From Platanthera guangdongensis (Eukaryota > Streptophyta > Magnoliopsida > Asparagales > Orchidaceae): a DNA stretch of 64,000 nt. The notes under the pieces were generated by a model that did not search any database, was not told the DNA's origin, and saw only the letters and a list, made by a program, of their open reading frames with translations. Made by a program: the position numbers and the translations under genes. The stretch is taken from contig CM077158.1 in assembly GCA_039583875.1 (NCBI GenBank), positions 240,793,447 through 240,857,446 on the forward strand, written 5' to 3'. This document shows positions 1 through 11,300 of this stretch, piece by piece. Numbering within the stretch: the stretch's first letter is position 1; each line of letters starts with the position of its first letter.

Positions 1-1744
1 CTCTCCGCTGCCATCTCTCTCTACTCACTCCCGGGCCAGCTCTCTCCACCACGGATACTCCGGATACTGAGGCACCTGCTGACCTGGATCTCCCGATGCT
101 CTTCGCAAAGGGGTTCGGGCCTGTACCCAACACCCGCTTGCTGCAGTTGTTTCCTATGATCGTCTTACCCTGCTCGCAGAGCTTTTGCACTGGCTATCTC
201 GGCGCACACCCCCCCCCTTCCTACCAGGAGGCCCTTATTATTCCTCATTGGAAAGTTACCATGGATGAGGAGATTGCTACTCTCACTGAACGGGGTACCT
301 GGACCCTTGTTCCTCCTCCTTTTGGCACAGATGTTGTTGGCTGTCGCTGGGTCTTCGTGGTGAAGTTTCTCCCGGATGGCAGTGTGGATCGTTATAAGGC
401 TCGCCTGGTTGCCAAGGGTTTTACCCAATTATGGGATTGATTACTTTGACACTTTCTCTCCCGTGGCTCGTCTCAGCACTATTCGGGTTCTCTCTCTGTG
501 GCTGTCAACAGGATTGGCCCATCTCGCAGCTAGATGTTAAGAATGCCTCCTCTATAGTGATCTGCAGGAGGATGTTTACATGGAGCAACCTCCTGGGTAT
601 GTTGCTCAGTGGGAGACACAGGTATGCCGACTAAAGAAGGCTATCTATGGCCTCAAGCAGAGTCCTCGTGCCTGGTTTGACAAGTTCAGTGGCATTGTTG
701 CGGCCATTGGTTTTACAAGAAGCTCAGCAGATCACTCCTTGTTTGTTCGAAAAACCGCCTCTGGTCTTGTTGTTCTTGGCGGTTTATGTTGATGACATTC
801 TTCTTACTGGCGATGACCAGGATGGGGTATTGATGACCAAGACACCTTCGTCAACATCTGGTCACAAAGGATATGGGCTCCCCGAAATACTTTCTGGGGA
901 TTTAAATCTCTAGAAAGCCCAACTCCATGATCCTTTCACAACGGAAGTATGCTCTCGATCTTTTAAAGGAGGCAGGACTGACTGGTGCTAAACCTGCACG
1001 TTGTCCTATGGCTGTTGGAGAAGACAAAACTTGGACAGATGACTCACCTCTTCTCTCCGATCTTACGAGATACCGGCATCTGGTGGGCAAGCTCATATAT
1101 CTCACGGTAACCAGACCCGACATCTCTTATGCTGTTGGCAAGGTGAGCCAGTTCATGCAAGCTCCGAGGGAGTGTCATCTACAATCTGCTCTGAGGATAT
1201 TAGAGTATATTAAAGCTGCTCCAGGGAAAGGACTCCTATTTCAGAAAAATGGTCACCTTAGGGTTGAAGCGTACTCTGATTCAAGCTATGCGGATGATAA
1301 GGGGACCGCAATCGACTTCAGGTTTCTGCACATTTGTTGGAGGCAATCTTGTGAGTTGGAAGAGCAAGAAAACAGTCTGTCGTTTCCAGGTCTAGTGTAG
1401 AGGCGGAATATCGCAGCATGACATCGACTACATGTGAGTTGAAGTGGTTGCGGGCTCTCATGCTTGACTTAGGAGAGGTTACAACTATCCTCTTCCTATG
1501 TTCTGTGACAATAAGGCCGCGATACACATTTCCAAAATCCGGTCTTTCATGAGAGAACAAAACACATAGAAGTCGACTGTCATTTTATTCGGGATAAATA
1601 TTGAAGAAACAGATTGCACTGCACTCCATTTGTCACTTCCGACAACGAGTTGGCAGATGTCTTCACCAGCCGTGTCCGCTTCCTTTTTTCCACATCTGCG
1701 ACAAGCTGGGCATGATCGATTATATGCTCCAGCTTGAGGGGGAG
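1..1744 (+). pseudogene. Decayed Ty1/copia pol: reverse transcriptase and RNase H
   Basis: Relic of the 3' half of a copia polyprotein. Reading frames at 96-440, 580-913 and 927-1400 show, in order, the RT start ([40 protein letters not shown]), the RT core ([10 protein letters not shown].., KKAIYGLKQSPRAWFDKF), the YVDDILLTGDD catalytic motif near 785-815, and the RNase H region ([34 protein letters not shown]). Frameshifts near 430, 545, 780 and 900 and stops throughout make it non-coding. The element enters from outside the window. The protein is close to that of the copia element at 11233-17272, so the two belong to one family or to sister families. Confidence 0.9.
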
Positions 1745-2126
1745 TGTTGAAGTTGGTGACCGGGCGGTCTGGCGGTTTGTCTTGGCGGGTTGAAGACCGC
1801 GCGGTCTGGCGGTTTGTCTCAGCCATCTTGGAGACCGAGCGGTCTGGCGGTCTATCCTGGCAGTCTCTCTTCCTCTCTGGTGGTAGCCGTGCGGTTAGCC
1901 CTGCTGTCTAACCGCGCGGCTTGTGCGATTTGTTTTGTATAGTCCGCTTAGTCCTGTAAATTATAGTCTCACATCTCTTATTTGTATTCTCTCATCTCTC
2001 CTCCATTCTATATAAAGGAGGGCATACCTTTGTAATAGATATCTTTTTTGGATAATAAAATTTCAATTATTCAAAAGTTTATCCGCTTGTTCTCTCTTTT
2101 TTCGCTACTTTCTAACCGCAACAACA
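1745..2126 (+). repeat. 3' LTR of the decayed copia element
   Basis: It starts right after a polypurine tract (CTTGAGGGGGAG) and runs from TGTTGAAG to ..CAACA, giving the inverted terminal bases TGTTG/CAACA. It is rich in GCGGT / ACCGC words and contains a TATA-like stretch near 2010-2020. The 5' LTR is outside the window, so the boundary is inferred from the terminal bases only. Confidence 0.75.
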
Positions 2127-2299
2127 TTAGTTGTGGTGGGTGATAATTTTTGTGTGAGGGAGCAATTGGTTATAGGCAGTGATATTACTCATGAACGTCA
2201 ATATTCTGGGTGTCTTGGATGGTCATGTGCGTCGATATTGTTCTTAGGTTCCCTGGCGGTGACATTGGCGTCGATATTGGTCTTGGGCGACATCGGTCA

Positions 2300-2971
2300 T
2301 GGGCGTCCTGGATGATCTTCAGAAATATAACTAGGTGACTGCACCATGAAGATATCCTTGTCAATATTACCGTAAAGAAAAACATTCTATACGTCGTGTT
2401 GCCAAATCTTCCACTTTTGGCAAGCTGCCAAAGCAATAACCACTCATACAGAAGTCATCTTGGCTACAAGACTAAACGTCTCCTCTTCTCTGTACTATTG
2501 TGAGGACCCTCGAGCTACAAGGTGAGCCTTATATCGCTTTATGATGCCACCAGCCTTCTTCTTCAGCTTATAAACTCACTTACACATCACAGGAGTAATG
2601 CCTTTGACCTTGTGCACATGATTCTAAGTCTTGTTCTTCCTGAGGACAGTCATCTCTTCATCCATGACATCATCCCACTCCTTGACCCCGGTAACATTCT
2701 CAAAGCATGAAGGCACCTGCTCGTTCAAGGGACCTGCAAAAAAACATGAGACAAAACTCATCATGTTCTCGTCTCTATACCGAGCTGGTAAAATAATAGT
2801 CCTATTGGACCTCCGCAAGGCTTGATCTTGATCCACCACTCCCGCTACTTCTTCTGCACTTGCTCTGATCCCGGACACACTAGGAGCATCTCTCCCCGTC
2901 CTTCCAGATCCAAGAGCCTCGGCAACAGAGCTAGACAAAATCGGAGTACCTGGTGACACATGCAACTCCAC
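2300..2971 (-). pseudogene. copia reverse transcriptase, N-terminal part
   Basis: Minus-strand reading shows the integrase-to-RT linker and RT start (EWDDVMDEEMTVLRKNKT). Shifted or stop-broken remnants of the KxxYKLKKK..GxIxRYKAxLVARG motif (about 2530-2580) and of the following catalytic-domain segment to about 2300 come next. The YxDD motif is absent because the element is truncated. Confidence 0.75.
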
Positions 2972-3043
2972 TAAAAGATCTCGAGCAGCATCCTCTTGGC
3001 CATTGTCTGACCTGCTCTCATATAGCTCTACAGATGTGCTACC

Positions 3044-3622
3044 CTAATATAATGAAAATTTATCGAAGACAACGTCTCTTGAGATGACAAACTTTTTCGT
3101 TGCAGGATCCATACACTTCCAACCCTTCTTATTCTCATCATAGCCTACGAAGACACGCTTCCTTGATTTCGCATCCAGCTTCGTCCTATGAGCATTTGGA
3201 ATGTGCACGTAGCAGGTAGACTCGAACACCCGAAGATATTTAACACTGAGCTTCTCCTTGAACATCAACTTATGAGGAGACTTCATATTGTTCAGACTAA
3301 GAGGCATCTGATTGATGACATATGTCGTATAGGTCATTCCCTCTGCCCAGAAGGACTTAAGAATATCTTTGGCATGAAGCCAACATGTGCAAGTCTCCAT
3401 CAGATGACAGATCTTCCGCACTGCAACTCCATTTTGTTGTGGAGTATGCACACAAGTAAGCTTCCTACGGATACCATGCTTCCTACAGAAGTTGAAGAAC
3501 TCATTTAAAGTAAACTCACCTTCATTATCTGTTCTTAACTTCTTAATCCGTAGGCCGAGACGACACTCCACGAGCTCCTTGAACTCCACAAACTTCTGGA
3601 AAGTGTCTGACATCTCATTCAC
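3044..3622 (-). pseudogene. copia integrase core fragment
   Basis: A 192-residue open stretch carries the second half of the integrase core: KKLRTDNEGEF (second catalytic Asp), then CVHTPQQNGVAVRK, where the usual third catalytic Glu of QQNGVxER is replaced by Val. It continues into VRVFGCxCYVHIP-like sequence and the region before RT. An upstream stop separates it from the protease frame, so it is non-functional. Confidence 0.85.
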
Positions 3623-3757
3623 AAAATATACTCATGTGTATCTAGTATAGTCATCAATCAAGACCAGCATGTACCTGCTACCTCCAAGACTGACGGTGAC
3701 GGTGGGTCCCATCAGATTACTGTGGATGCCCTTCAATGGTGCATTGTATCTAGTTTG

Positions 3758-4309
3758 TTACTTGTCAAATGGAAGGTGATGAGCCTTACCATATTGACAT
3801 CTCGCATAAACATGGCTATTGTCGTAAGATGACAAACAAGGCAAATCTTTCATATGGCCCTTCATTGACATATCCTTCAACTTATCCATCTCAACATGCC
3901 CCAGTCTCTCATGCCAGATAACAGTGCTGCCATTTTCCCTCATCCGATCAGCATAAGAACTTGTCAATAACACAAAAAAGTCCTTCACCCTTCTCCCAAC
4001 ATGAGTGATGTCAACCTTCACCGCTGACATATTTTGGAGAAACTCTACTTTTGTTGGGCCGAACAGAACATGATACCCAACATCGACAACGTTGGTCACA
4101 GAGAAGAGGTTCTTCTTCATTCCCGGCACATGATAAACACTCCTCAAAGTGAGTGGACCTTTATCACTGCCTAAAGAAAACACACCCTCCTTCTCGACTG
4201 CATGAACAATGTCATCAGCAGTAATAGTAGTGTCATTACCTGAGTACGCCAGCAGAGAAGAGAACTTTGACTCGTCCCCGGTGAGGTGATGACCGCACCC
4301 TGAGTCCAT
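3758..4309 (-). pseudogene. copia protease and pre-integrase domain
   Basis: It opens with MDSGCGHHLTGDESKF, the copia aspartic-protease motif (usually DSGAxxH; here DSGC). The GAG-pre-integrase region follows with YHVPGMKKNLFSV and WHERLGHVEMDKLKDM. The zinc-binding part near the end reads YARCQYGKAHHLPF, with the usual CxxC degraded to one Cys. Confidence 0.85.
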
Positions 4310-4379
4310 GATCCAGTCCTACTGATAGTTGATGGTGGATAATACGCAAACACACGTGCCTGTTATGAAAGCATTCTCC

Positions 4380-5327
4380 CATCCACCTTCCTCAACTCTA
4401 GTTCATCTCCTTCCTTTCCTCCAGCATGCTTTGGATGGAGATTGACCTTGCAGTATTTCTTGAAGTGACCAGGCTTGTTGCACATGTAGCACCTTGGCCC
4501 TTCCTTTTTCCTTCCACCCCGCTTAGGAGCATAGCTCTTCTCTTGCTGATATGAGTTTGAAGGACCATCACTAGCAGATGACTTCTTCTTCTTCTCTCAC
4601 CTCTTCTTCTTTACTAAGAAGAGAACCCGACTATCTCCTCCAAAGATATATATACTTTAGTCATCTGTCTTACTAAGCTCTCTTGCGAAGCAAGCAGATT
4701 CTCTAGCTCAAGCAAAAATGGATGAATGCCCCAGCCCTGCACTGACGTAACAAAGGCCGCATATTCCTTCAATAGCTCGTGAATAATGTGTCTTTCAGCT
4801 TCGCCTCTGAGATGGGCTCATCCATGTCCAATGCTGAAATCTCATCGTAGAGGTTCTTCATCTTCAAGAAGAAGGGTGATGTGGACAGTTCTCCATGATT
4901 GGCTTACACCAACTCATTCTTCAAGAACTTTAGCCGCGCTACATTTTTCTTGTGGAACAACCTGACCACGGAAGTCCAAATCTCAGCACTGACCGACATC
5001 CAATGATGTGGTCGAAATGTTCTGATGAGATCACCTGCTTTAGAGTGAACTTAGCCTCATCATTTGTTCTCCTCCAAGCTCTCACCGCTTCAGTATTCCC
5101 AGTGGGAACTGTCACCTCTTGCCCATCATCTCCACCGACTACTTCCCAAAGGTCCTCACATAGAAGATAACTCTTTATGCAAGACTTTCACTTCTTAAAG
5201 TTAGTCTGCGTCAAGAGATCAATACCAAGTCCTCTTGTGAAACCTCTTTCCATTGCTATAACACTGGTTACTTGACTTCCAGAAGAAAAATCAAGCTCTA
5301 TGGCTGATCATTGCTCAAATTTTTGTC
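4380..5327 (-). pseudogene. copia gag remnant with CCHC zinc knuckle
   Basis: The minus strand at 4450-4491 encodes a CX2CX4HX4C knuckle (CYMCNKPGHFKKYC) followed by basic sequence, as in copia nucleocapsids. The rest up to the primer-binding site has the expected gag position but is broken by stops in every frame. Confidence 0.75.
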
Positions 5328-5339
5328 CCTCTGATACCA
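5328..5339 (-). other. Primer-binding site (initiator-Met tRNA)
   Basis: The minus strand reads TGGTATCAGAGG immediately inside the LTR end, the standard plant copia priming site. Confidence 0.85.
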
Positions 5340-6667
5340 TGCAAAATTTTTCTAGAAGCGGGAAAGATCGCAGGAACACTCAATCATACCAAACTCAAAT
5401 AAACGAGCACAATAGAAGGAAAGAAAAACTTGTATTATCAATTTTTTACAACACATACATTGTGAGGCATGATTCGCAAATGCACCCGATGGAAACAAAA
5501 ATATACAAGCAAGAGTAAACGGGCGGACTGATAACAGTAACCGCCAAAACCGCTTACCACAAAAGTTGTTCGGTGAAGCCGCCAAGTCTCCAAACTGCAA
5601 CTTAGCTGCGTGGACTCCCCGTTATTGAATGCTGAAGAAACCTGTCCGCACCTGCAAGCCGCCTGACCGCAAGGTCACCTAGCTACCAGAACCACGAACA
5701 GTGCTGTTGTTGAACTGAACAGAGTCAAACCGCCAGAGGCGGACTGACTTATTGAACGGGGAAAACTTTGCCAAAGAGAACCGTCTGGACGCTAGTCGCG
5801 ACCAGCGCAGCTCACAGACTGTTATCCGCTAAGCCGCACTGAACTCTGACTGTTGTAAGAACCAAGTCCCTGGTCGCCCAGTGATAGCCACACAATCTAC
5901 AATACAACCAAACCTGTTACTTTCTTGAAGTCGCGTCGTTAATAAAACCAGATCGCGAGTTTTAACCTAAGCTTCAAATCTTACCGTTCACGTTGTAAAT
6001 GACGAGCCTGAGACCCTTATTTATAGGCAAGCGAAGGGAGTGAAGTCACCGTCCAGGCGATAGGGTAACCACTCATTAGCGTGCAGCTAGCCGCACCAGA
6101 ACGCACAAGAGTGCAGAGACAAAAACAAACCTCCAAGACAATCTGTAAGTCACTGCTAACTCCACATCCAGTCCGCGCAAAACATGCGAACTCAGCGAAC
6201 TAGATAACAATCATACTTGGCACATTACGGTGACCAAGTCCAAACCTTCAGCGGCCACTAGCTGAACCTGACAAGAACTCAACACAGGAGAACTCTGCAA
6301 TCTGTGAGCACAACATCAGGTGGACTCCACAATCAGCGATAACACGTGCAGACTCAACACAGATGGACTCCGCAATCCGCGAGCTCAACACCAGCCAGGC
6401 AACCAGCCATAACAGCGGACACCACAGTTCCTAGAACCAGAACGCGCCGGTCTCGGAGAACTCCAGATGAGTCTGCAAGCACAAAATCATGTCAGACACG
6501 ACGAACTCCAGATGAGTCCGCCACACCCGCAGTTAGACATTTTTAACTGCCCTGTTACAAACCTGAGAACTTGCTGAGACAAACCGCAGAACACTAGCCG
6601 AACTGACTAGTCCGCCAACTGCCGACCGCACGGTCTGCCCGGTCAGACCGCAACTTTCACTTCAACA
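5340..6667 (-). repeat. 5' LTR of the truncated copia element
   Basis: On the minus strand it runs from TGTTGAAG (at 6667) to TTTTGCA (at 5340), 1,328 bp. A TATA-like CCTATAAATAAGG lies at about 6013-6025. GCGGT words are frequent. No second LTR copy lies in the window, so the ends rest on TG..CA and the adjacent priming site. Confidence 0.75.
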
Positions 6668-6668
6668 A

Positions 6669-6957
6669 ATTCAACACTTCATGCTCTTTTCTTACGCACT
6701 GGTCATCTCCTTTGTCGAAATCACCAACAACGCCTTCGAGCCATCGTTGATGATGGCCAAGTGCGATCCCCACAATGGAATGTACATGGCATGCTCACTC
6801 ATGTATCGCGGCGATGTCGTCCACAAGCACGTGAATGCTGCCGTGGCAACTATCAAGACCAAGCACACGATTCAAGTGCGGGATCAACTACTACACGCCA
6901 ATGGTGATGCCGTGAGGCGACCTCGCGAGCGTGCAGAGGGCAGTGTGCCATTTTGAA
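6669..6957 (+). pseudogene. Alpha-tubulin pseudogene fragment
   Basis: Translation gives alpha-tubulin C-terminal-domain sequence: [45 protein letters not shown] and [14 protein letters not shown]. Compared with the very conserved family, about ten codons are missing after VIS. A second deletion follows TIQ and removes the FVDWCPTGF region and shifts the frame. After the shift GINY..P and [12 protein letters not shown] are recognisable, with an in-frame stop. It ends near 6957, so roughly 100 residues of a ~450-residue protein remain, with no introns visible. A copia LTR abuts its 5' side. A processed-pseudogene origin or capture of a gene fragment are both possible. Confidence 0.85.
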
Positions 6958-7096
6958 AACTACCAATCATATAATAAATAGAGACGCGTAAAAAGCAGCC
7001 TGCATATATTAAGAATAATAAACTTTGACAGTTGTTATTCGCAAACCATAAACGACTATTCATAAAATAATTTATAAATCACTATCAGTAGACTAA

Positions 7097-7223
7097 GGCT
7101 CCGTTTGGGGGGACTTATTTTCACCGGTCAAGCGGTCACGACCGCATGTACCGGACCTTAATTAAGTCCCGGTTCATGCGGTCGTGACCGCTTGACCTGA
7201 AAATAAGTCCCCCAAACGGAGCC
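7097..7223. mobile_element. Tourist-like MITE, near-perfect foldback
   Basis: A 127-bp element begins GGCTCCGTTTGGGGGGACTT and ends with its inverse complement. The arms are about 55-60 bp around a short AATTAA centre and include ACCGCTTGACC/GGTCAAGCGGT. It is flanked by TAA on both sides (7094-7096, 7224-7226). A 3-bp TWA duplication with GG(G/C)..GTTTGG ends is typical of PIF/Harbinger Tourist elements. The same family recurs at 47372-47493. Confidence 0.9.
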
Positions 7224-7226
7224 TAA

Positions 7227-8012
7227 GTTTTAACTTTAACAATCAATGTATTCTTCTAATGAATAGTGCCCGACAATAATTAAAAAGTAATTGTTATGAG
7301 CAAACCTTTTTGGATACGTGCAAACCAACTTTTAAAATAAAATTTCTAAACAATTATTTTAAATGTTACAGTAAAATTGATAGGGGCAATCCATTTCCCC
7401 ATCATATCGACAAAAGCGAGCCATACGTGACGATACCGCCACCACCGCCGACGCCTCTCTCTTCACCGCCGCCAACGCTGCCGTCGCCGCTGCCGTCGAC
7501 ACCGCCGCCAACGCCAACACCGCCGCAAACACCTACCGCAAGCCATACACGATGACACCTACCACACATCCTCGCTTCTGATCACTGCGGGAGCTCCAAA
7601 TTTATTTGCATCGGACATTCTCGCTCATCTTCAGCTCCTTTGATCGGAAGCAAGCCATAAATTTAAACTTTTCTTTTCGTATTTCTCGTTTTCATATTTT
7701 GTTATCTTATTTCTCCAGCGAAGAAAAAAAACGTCGAAAAGTTGTACTCATTATTAAAAGAAAATTTTTACGATGAATTTAAAATTTTTATAATACGTTA
7801 AATATGATAATATTGTTGCTAAACTATTTGTTCATATTTTGCTAAAGAATTTTTAAAAAAATTATATTGGTTTGCACGTTACAATTTGGTTTGCACATGT
7901 AAATTTTTGGTTTATCCGTAAAATTGGTTTGCACCTATCCAAAATTAGTTTGTCCATAACAATCACCTAAAAAACATTTACTAACATTTTGAATCAATAC
8001 CGGAGACAAAAT
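7227..8012. other. Non-coding stretch with CCG/CCA-rich tract
   Basis: No gene is seen. At 7430-7545 there is a degenerate CCGCCA/CCGACG trinucleotide tract that yields a proline-rich open frame of no apparent meaning. The rest is AT-rich. Confidence 0.6.
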
Positions 8013-8115
8013 TGTGAAATTCACGCCAAAATAGATAAATTCGTGTCAAAACGGTGAAATTCACGTCAAAATAGTGAAATTCATATCAAAATAGTGAAAT
8101 TCAAGTCAAATTATT
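8013..8115. repeat. Short tandem repeat (~19-bp unit)
   Basis: About five degenerate copies of a unit like GTGAAATTCACGTCAAAATA lie in a row. Confidence 0.8.
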
Positions 8116-8279
8116 GGAATGAAGTCGTCGCCATAGAATCAAAAAGTTGTCGGAAAAATTCTTTCATTGTTAGACCTTCCTTGACAGATAAACACATAAA
8201 TTACTAAAGTCTAAAATTGATTTGCGAATATTAATTATTAAATATGCAAAATTTGGTCCGCCGCCAAATAATATCCAAG

Positions 8280-8345
8280 TCTGGGTGCTCAGGGTTTTCG
8301 CTAATTTGTAAAGCTAGGGTTTTCGCTTCATCGGCCAAATTTCAG
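8280..8345 (+). promoter_or_regulatory. MED20 5' leader / proximal promoter with telo-box
   Basis: Two copies of AGGGTTTTCGC lie at about 8290 and 8314, one preceded by CT to give TAGGGTTT, the reverse of the plant telo-box AAACCCTA. Telo-boxes are common just upstream of plant housekeeping genes. No convincing TATA box is placed here. The transcription start is not determined. Confidence 0.5.
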
Positions 8346-8359
8346 ATGACGGTAAAATG
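8346..8359 (+). CDS. MED20: MED20 exon 1
   Basis: Fourteen coding bases (MTVK plus two bases of the Trp codon). The donor is GTAGCT. This start is preferred over the ATG at 8442 because it restores the conserved M-x-VKW family N-terminus. Intron 1 (8360-8437) is only 78 bp and ends CTGGCAG. Confidence 0.88.
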
Positions 8360-11300
8360 GTAGCTCTTCTCCGCCCCAATTCCGATTCCCGGCGACTCAT
8401 TATACTAAAATCTTCATCACTGATTGTGCGCTGGCAGGCTGATGCACTGGCAGCCGAAGCCGGGGACGACGCTGAGCACGCAGATCCTCGCGGAGGCGTG
8501 CCAGTGCGTGGAAACCCTAGGCGGCCAGAAGGACGGCCGGTGGAGATCGGTCCTGACGTTTTACCGGCCGATGCAGCGGGACGCCAACGTCCCCGTAGAG
8601 CACCCGCGCGATTTCCTTGGCCTCTCGCTCCAGGAGCAGCCTGCAAAGTACTACTTCATCCTCCGCTCCAATCGCATGGTGGTGGAGGCTGACGCCTCTA
8701 TCCAGGTCGTCATGGAGAAGTTGCAGTCTTACAAGGCTAGGGTCATCCTCAACTTTGAGGTCAGTCTTAGAGTTCGTTTGGTGCCGTGGTGGCAGTCGCG
8801 AACGCTGTGGTCATGAACAGAAAAATCGAGTAATTGACAAGAGTCACCCTCAAAATGTTGGGTTTTGGCAAAGTGCACCTCAAATTATTAAATATTGCAA
8901 AATGCATCTCAAATTAAAAAAAAGGCTAGCACTTTACATCCTTGTGGGGTGCATTTTTCCAATCTTTTTCTAATTGGGGGTGTATTTTACAATATTTAAC
9001 AATTTGTGGTGCATTTTTCTAAAATTTTGTAATTGGGTGCATCTTGCCGATTACTCCAAAAAATCCTGTATTTTATGCTCAAAACTAGTTTATTTTCTTG
9101 GTAGCAGTTATAACTTTTGTCTTGCCAAACATACATTCCATGATAATGACGTTTTTGACTAAACTCACCAAAACAAATAAACTGCGCCAAAGAAAACCTT
9201 AGCCCCCCTCTCATATTCTATATCTTCATGCGTGTTTAAAAAACTTGGTTACTTTTTACTCCCGCAGTTGAAATCACCAAGATTCTTTAGAGCATGAGGG
9301 TCCTTAATTATATTCCCATTTTGGATTTTGGGAAATTTTCCTAGTAGGGGGACCTGATATACTAGTCCTAATAGGTTTTGACCATTGTCATCCATCCTTT
9401 TTTTGTTTTTTATGTGATGTAAGTATAATTTCTAGAGTCTCTTAAGCTGCATTTGTTTCACATATTTTGATTGAAAGGAATTGATTTTGATCTAAAACTA
9501 AAAACTCATAGATTTTGGTTTTGAGCAAAAACTTAATTCTTGTGTTTATTTGCAGGATGATTTTCAGGCACAAGTAATAAAATAACATTCCACTTAAAAA
9601 TAAAATGGCAGTAGACAAAATAATATAAATTTTCATTTGTTGCTTGAATGATATCATGAATTCACTTAAAAATATCTTCTTTGTGCCCATGGTACTCATG
9701 AAACATTGTTATACCCAAAGTATCTCTGAATATTGTCCATTCATTTGTCGCTTGAATGAGTTCAACGATATCGTCATATTCAAAGAAAAAAAAAGAAAGA
9801 AACCATTGTTAAAGCCTCACATTGCAAATCCAAGAAAAAAATTATATTAGGGTTTCAGTTTATAAGGAACTCCAAAAGGAGGAAACAAGATGGTCGGAGC
9901 AGCTCGGCCGCTGGAACGCCGATGGAAGTTGTGAGAGCAAGAAGAAGGGAGGAAGAACTGAGTCGCGCGCGCTTCTATCGGGTAAAACCAGGGGGGAGAA
10001 GGGTTTTGGTTCAAGTTCTTTTTTGAAGGGGCCAAAACTATGGCTTGGGTAGAAAACCAATTCCTGCGATAAAAAAGTCCAAACAAACACTCAGTGTTGG
10101 AATTGGAAATAAATACAGCCTTACTGGATAGACTGAATTTTTTACCTAGTGGTTGTACATACAAAAGTTAATGTTGGACTCCCTACCATTACAATATAGA
10201 GATCTTGATGGGGATCATAGTTCTTGGGCGAGTCAACCCGTATCGGAGCCCGTTCGGGCTTACACTCATAGGAGGAGTTGGGATTATCGTATGAACGATC
10301 CAAGACCACAATCGCGTTTGGAGCATTGACGCAATATTTCTTATATATTTTCATATTATAATGTACACTGTTACGTATATTTATTGTGTATTTCGTGCTG
10401 ACATATCATAGTTGTCCGTTGTTTTATTTTTATCCTATAAGTATGGGAATTGGAGTTGAATTCATCAAAAATTGCAGTATTTAATGTGCATTTGTTTTAC
10501 TTTAAGCTGCATCTCCTAGCCGACGTCAAGGTTCCTCTGGCTTTGAACCGCAACCTGACATGTCTACCCTTAGGGTTACTCTCCCACCTGAGACTACTAG
10601 ACCATTTAGTTATGATTGCACAAAAACGACACCTCAGGCCACAACTATAAGATTACCTCATTCTGATGATATTCAGTGCGTTATCTGCTTGGATAGAGGA
10701 CATGTACATTACCCTATAAGAAGTCTACTCCTCATTGGTGAGAATGAGTCTACTCCTAACCCAATAGTGTACAATGAGGGAGATAGCGTCGTTACTGTTG
10801 AAGTTGTTTCTAAAAGCGACACAAGTAGAACGCTAGAGTTATGCATGATGGAGCGTCAATTTTCGACAACCATTCTTGACAGGGTGAGATTCCGTTGAGC
10901 TGCTCACTTACTAGTACAAGATCCTTGACATTTATTCAAGTCATATCTCTAACAGCTCATTCGGCACAAGGGAATTGGAATTATGGTATTCATAATTCAA
11001 TTTCTGTGTTTGGATGAAGGGAGTTAATGCGGAATTCAAATGGGCTATTTCCAAGGGTTTTGATAAAAGCTACGCCCAATTCATAGGGTTAAATCGCGGA
11101 ATTCGTGGATTTCAGGGGAGCCCTATCCCGACAAATCGCGAGCAATTCTTGCTCCTTCGTTGGATCTCATCTTGTTGAGGTAAGTCTTACACATGCCTCC
11201 TCTTTCTTCTTCCTCTTCTTCTCCTTTTTCCTTGTCAAAACATATGTAGTTCGTGCGGTTAGGCGGTCAGCTTTGGCGGATAGGTATTGGCGGTCTTGCG

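Larger units (their letters stand above)
2300..6667 (-). mobile_element. Truncated Ty1/copia retrotransposon
   Basis: Read on the minus strand this has a long 5' LTR (5340-6667), an initiator-Met primer-binding site, gag, protease, integrase and the first part of reverse transcriptase. It then stops near 2300 without the rest of RT, RNase H or a 3' LTR. All coding parts carry stops or frameshifts. The LTR starts two bases from the alpha-tubulin relic, so the element inserted into or beside that fragment. Confidence 0.85.

Noticed and set aside
2127..2299. Possible gene fragment after the first LTR
   Set aside because: Only a short repeated CGTCGATATTG motif is present; no protein similarity.
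8442..8759. MED20 start at the ATG in exon 2
   Set aside because: It would drop the conserved M-x-VKW start; a 78-bp intron with good splice sites joins the upstream ATG to restore it exactly.
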